Part shown: positions 61,782 to 64,000 of the stretch, piece by piece | Layout: the number at the start of each line of letters is the position of its first letter | Position numbering within the stretch: the stretch's first letter is position 1 | Assembly: GCA_963383645.1 (NCBI GenBank) | Contig: OY726557.1 | Coordinates: forward strand, 152,008,360 to 152,072,359 | Direction: 5' to 3' | Length of the DNA stretch: 64,000 nt | DNA from: Muscardinus avellanarius | Lineage: Eukaryota > Chordata > Mammalia > Rodentia > Gliridae | The notes under the pieces: model-generated | What the model was told of the DNA's origin: nothing | The model's input: the letters and a program-made list of their open reading frames with translations, nothing else | Databases searched by the model: none | Program-made: the position numbers and the translations under genes

Positions 61782-62000
61782 AAGCCAAGTGTGATGGCAC
61801 ATGCTTGTAATCCCAGTACTTGGGAGGCTGAGACAGGAGGATTCGTGTTCACAGCCAGTACTAGCTATTTAGTTAGGCACTCCGCAACTTAGTGCGACCC
61901 TGTTTCAAAATGAATAATAAAAAATTGGGCTGGAGGTGCATCTCAGAGGTAGAATGTCCCTGGGTTCAATCTCTAGCACCAAAAAAAAAAAAAAAAAAAA
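61782..62000 (+). mobile_element. B1-dID SINE
   Basis: AAGCCAAGTGTGATGGCACA, CCAGTACTTGGGAGGCTGAG, linker TTTCAAAATGAATAATAAAA, right half GGGCTGGAGGTGCATCTCAG ending CTCTAGCACC with a 20-base A tail. Confidence 0.93.
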
Positions 62001-62396
62001 CAGTTAGTTAGATATTAGATATAAAAGAAGGATAATAGTAGAATAACATCCACGTTTTCAGCTTAAGCAACTAGGTGGATGGAAATGCCATTCACCCAGA
62101 GGAGGAGCGCAGGGATAGATGGTTGGAGGACAAGAGAGTGATCTCAGTTATCAACATACTGAGTTGGGGTGTCTGTGGAAGAGTCAACTGTATATGTTAA
62201 TCTGAATTTGAGAAGAAAAGGACAGGTTTGAGTGGGAGATAGAGACTTCAGAGCCATCAGCTAATATATAATAGTTAAAACAAAGGGTGTGAGTAAGAGT
62301 TACCTGGAAGAATATAAAATAAGAAGCACCTGCACGGGAGCCTAATGAACACAACATTGGATAGTGAAAATGAAACTGAAAAATAATCTAACAGAG
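62001..62396. other. Intergenic, no recognised feature
   Basis: About 400 bases of unique-looking sequence between SINEs. Confidence 0.5.
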
Positions 62397-62490
62397 ATTC
62401 AAAATAAAGAATAAAAAATAGGTCTGGGGGGTATAGCTTGGAGGTAGAATGCCCCTGGGTTCCATTCCTGGTACCACAAATAAAATAAAA
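62397..62490 (+). mobile_element. B1-dID SINE, 5'-truncated to the ID half
   Basis: Starts in the linker, TTCAAAATAAAGAATAAAAA, then GGTCTGGGGGGTATAGCTTG and CCATTCCTGGTACCAC with an AAATAAAATAAAAG tail. The whole B1 head is missing. Confidence 0.85.
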
Positions 62491-62632
62491 GAAAAGTAAA
62501 AGAGAAATAAGGAATCATTGGTGACCCTGAAAATTATAGTTCCAATGAAGTTGAGAGCTGAGTCTAGATGACAGAGGGTTTAAGAGTTAACAAAAGGTGA
62601 AGAGGTGATTAGGTATAGAAAACCATAATACA

Positions 62633-62838
62633 GCTGGGCACAATGGAAGTGGCATGTTTGTAATTCCAGTACTCAGGAGGCAGAGATGGGAGAATCCCAA
62701 ATTTGAGGTCAGACTCAGCAACTAAAAAAAGAAAAAAAAGAAAAAAATTAGAAAGAGCTGGTACTGGTAGTGTAGCTTAGAAATAGCATGCCCTGAATTT
62801 AATCCCCAGTATATAAAAAAAAAAAAAAAGGAAAGGAA
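62633..62838 (+). mobile_element. B1-dID SINE, 15-bp target duplication
   Basis: GAAAACCATAATACA at 62618-62632 and 62839-62853, exact. Head GCTGGGCACAATGGAAGTGG, AGTACTCAGGAGGCAGAGAT, right half TAGTGTAGCTTAGAAATAGC ending AATCCCCAGTATA with an A/GGAAAGGAAG tail. Confidence 0.95.
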
Positions 62839-62853
62839 GAAAACCATAATACA

Positions 62854-63206
62854 ATAGCTGGAAGGCTATTATGTTGAAGAGGAAGTTATCATTCTTAAGC
62901 TAGGAGACTTTTAACCATATTTAAATACTGATAAACCAGAAGTTTAAGAGACAAGGGATTGATAAAGAAAGCAAGTTACCTGTGAAAATAAATGTACCAA
63001 ATGAGAAATTATCTGACTAAAATGCAATACAATTAGAAAAATAATTCCAAAAAGTACAAAGCTAAATAAGAATTTTTTATCATTTAAAAAAATTTAAGTT
63101 ATCCTAGATAGAGGAAATTAATTAGGAATAACATGTTTTTTAGTTGTTAATATTTGAGATAGCAATATTGGTATAAAGAGTTTTCATTGTATGCAATGTT
63201 TAAAAA
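62854..63206. other. Intergenic, no recognised feature
   Basis: About 350 bases of AT-rich unique-looking sequence. Confidence 0.5.
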
Positions 63207-63216
63207 ATAAAACCAG

Positions 63217-63426
63217 CCAGGCATGGTGGTGCACACTTGTAATCCCCGCGCTTGGGAGGCGGAGACAGGAGGATCGCGCAGGTTCGAAGCCAGCCGCGCT
63301 GGATTAAGAGACCCTGATTCCAAATAAAAAAGTATAAAAAATAGGTCTTGGAGTGTAGCTCGGAGGTAGAAGGGTGTTCCAGAACCCCAGTACCACCAAA
63401 ATAGATGAATAAGTAAATAAATAAAT
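63217..63426 (+). mobile_element. B1-dID SINE, CpG-rich deletion subfamily, 10-bp target duplication
   Basis: ATAAAACCAG at 63207-63216 and 63427-63436. Head CCAGGCATGGTGGTGCACAC, CCCCGCGCTTGGGAGGCGGA, GGATCGCGCAGGTTCGAAGC, then CAGCCGCGCTGGATTAAGAG directly. The usual CTTAGTGAGG block is absent. Right half GGTAGAAGGGTGTTCCAGAA ending CCCCAGTACCACC. High CpG retention. Confidence 0.96.
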
Positions 63427-63494
63427 ATAAAACCAGATGGCCGAAAAAAGTTATCCTATATAGCTGTTTCAAATAAATAAAAAATAAAATTTAT

Positions 63495-63693
63495 GTATTT
63501 ATTTATGCTGGTGGTTGAACCTACAGGTATTCTACTTCCAAGCTATAGACCCAGTCTTTTAAATTTTTTTTTTTTTTACTTTGAAACTAGGTCTTGCTAA
63601 GTTGCTGAAGGATCTTACTAAGTAGCTAGGCTGACTAAGTGACTCAGCCTCCCAAGTACTGGTATTATAAGCATGCCTTGGCATCATGGCTTG
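63495..63693 (-). mobile_element. B1-dID SINE, antisense, diverged
   Basis: TATGCTGGTGGTTGAACCTA, CTATAGACCCAGTCTTTTAA, CTTTGAAACTAGGTCTTGCT, ending CCTTGGCATCATGGCTTG. Confidence 0.82.
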
Positions 63694-63848
63694 CAAAAAC
63701 AAAATTTTAGAATATCTAAGAGACAAGAATATTGAATATGCTACATGTAAAAATCTACAAAATATAACTAAATCTATTGCTAAAGGAAAAGTCAGAGCTT
63801 GAATTTGAATGTTTATATAATTTTCAATAAATCAATGTTTACATAATG

Positions 63849-64000
63849 TGTTAGCTTTTCATTGCTGTGATTAAAAAATACCTGAGAAAATCAAATTTTA
63901 AAAGTAAGGTTTATTTTGGCTCCAGGTGTCAGAGGTTTCAGTCCTTGCCAGTCTTGTTCATTTGACGCCATCCCTCTGGGCTTTTTGTGAGGCAGGACAT
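63849..64000 (-). mobile_element. MaLR-type LTR, antisense, cut by the window end
   Basis: Begins TGTTAGCTTTTCATTGCTGT and continues AAGGTTTATTTTGGCTCCAG, GTCAGAGGTTTCAGTCCTTG. Same 3' end and order as 50438. TTTATT is the complemented LTR polyadenylation signal. The remainder lies beyond the window. Confidence 0.82.

Noticed and set aside
31257..64000. Exons of a downstream neighbour gene (for example PGR)
   Set aside because: No splice-bounded coding segment of a nuclear receptor or any other gene was seen; in human the neighbour is far outside this distance.

Overview
This is vertebrate, specifically mammalian and rodent, nuclear DNA. It is AT-rich and packed with retroposons. The commonest repeat, about 40 copies, is a dimeric SINE: a B1 (7SL-derived) left half ending in an A-rich linker, joined to a shortened ID (tRNA-derived) right half with boxes A and B. 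This layout matches B1-dID, known from squirrels, dormice and the mountain beaver. A squirrel-like rodent (Sciuridae or a close relative) is therefore the best guess, but the species cannot be fixed from the window alone.

The only protein-coding gene I can support is the 3' half of TRPC6, a DAG-gated cation channel, on the + strand. Eight exons (numbered 6-13 on the 13-exon human gene) lie at 5709-5942, 8918-9182, 10076-10271, 10975-11178, 13443-13517, 28583-28666, 30152-30227 and 31105-31256 (stop included). All have canonical AG/GT borders and compatible phases. Together they encode the equivalent of human residues 504-931: the S2-S3 end, S3-S6 with the pore, the TRP box, the calmodulin/IP3-receptor-binding region and the C-terminal coiled coil. 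Exons 1-5 lie upstream of the window. The 3' UTR runs from 31257 to perhaps about 32190.

Layout: 1-5708 is intron 5, with a recent 309-bp tandem duplication. 5709-31256 is the TRPC6 exon/intron body. Intron 10 (15 kb) holds a 4.4-kb antisense L1 that keeps its 5' end and tandem-monomer promoter but has lost most of its reverse transcriptase. 31257-64000 is the 3' UTR followed by gene-free sequence. In human the next gene on this side is PGR, several hundred kb away. This downstream part is filled with SINEs, L1 pieces (one with a twin-priming inversion, one carrying two nested SINEs), a solo LTR with a 5-bp target duplication, several antisense MaLR-type LTRs, and long microsatellites including a GA tract of about 640 bp.

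I found no operon, CRISPR array, defence system or novel protein-coding system. The most interesting material is the structure of individual retroposon insertions, many with exact target-site duplications, the SINE subfamilies and their tail-born microsatellites, and the monomeric L1 5' region. Coordinates of repeats without a stated target duplication are approximate to about 10 bases.
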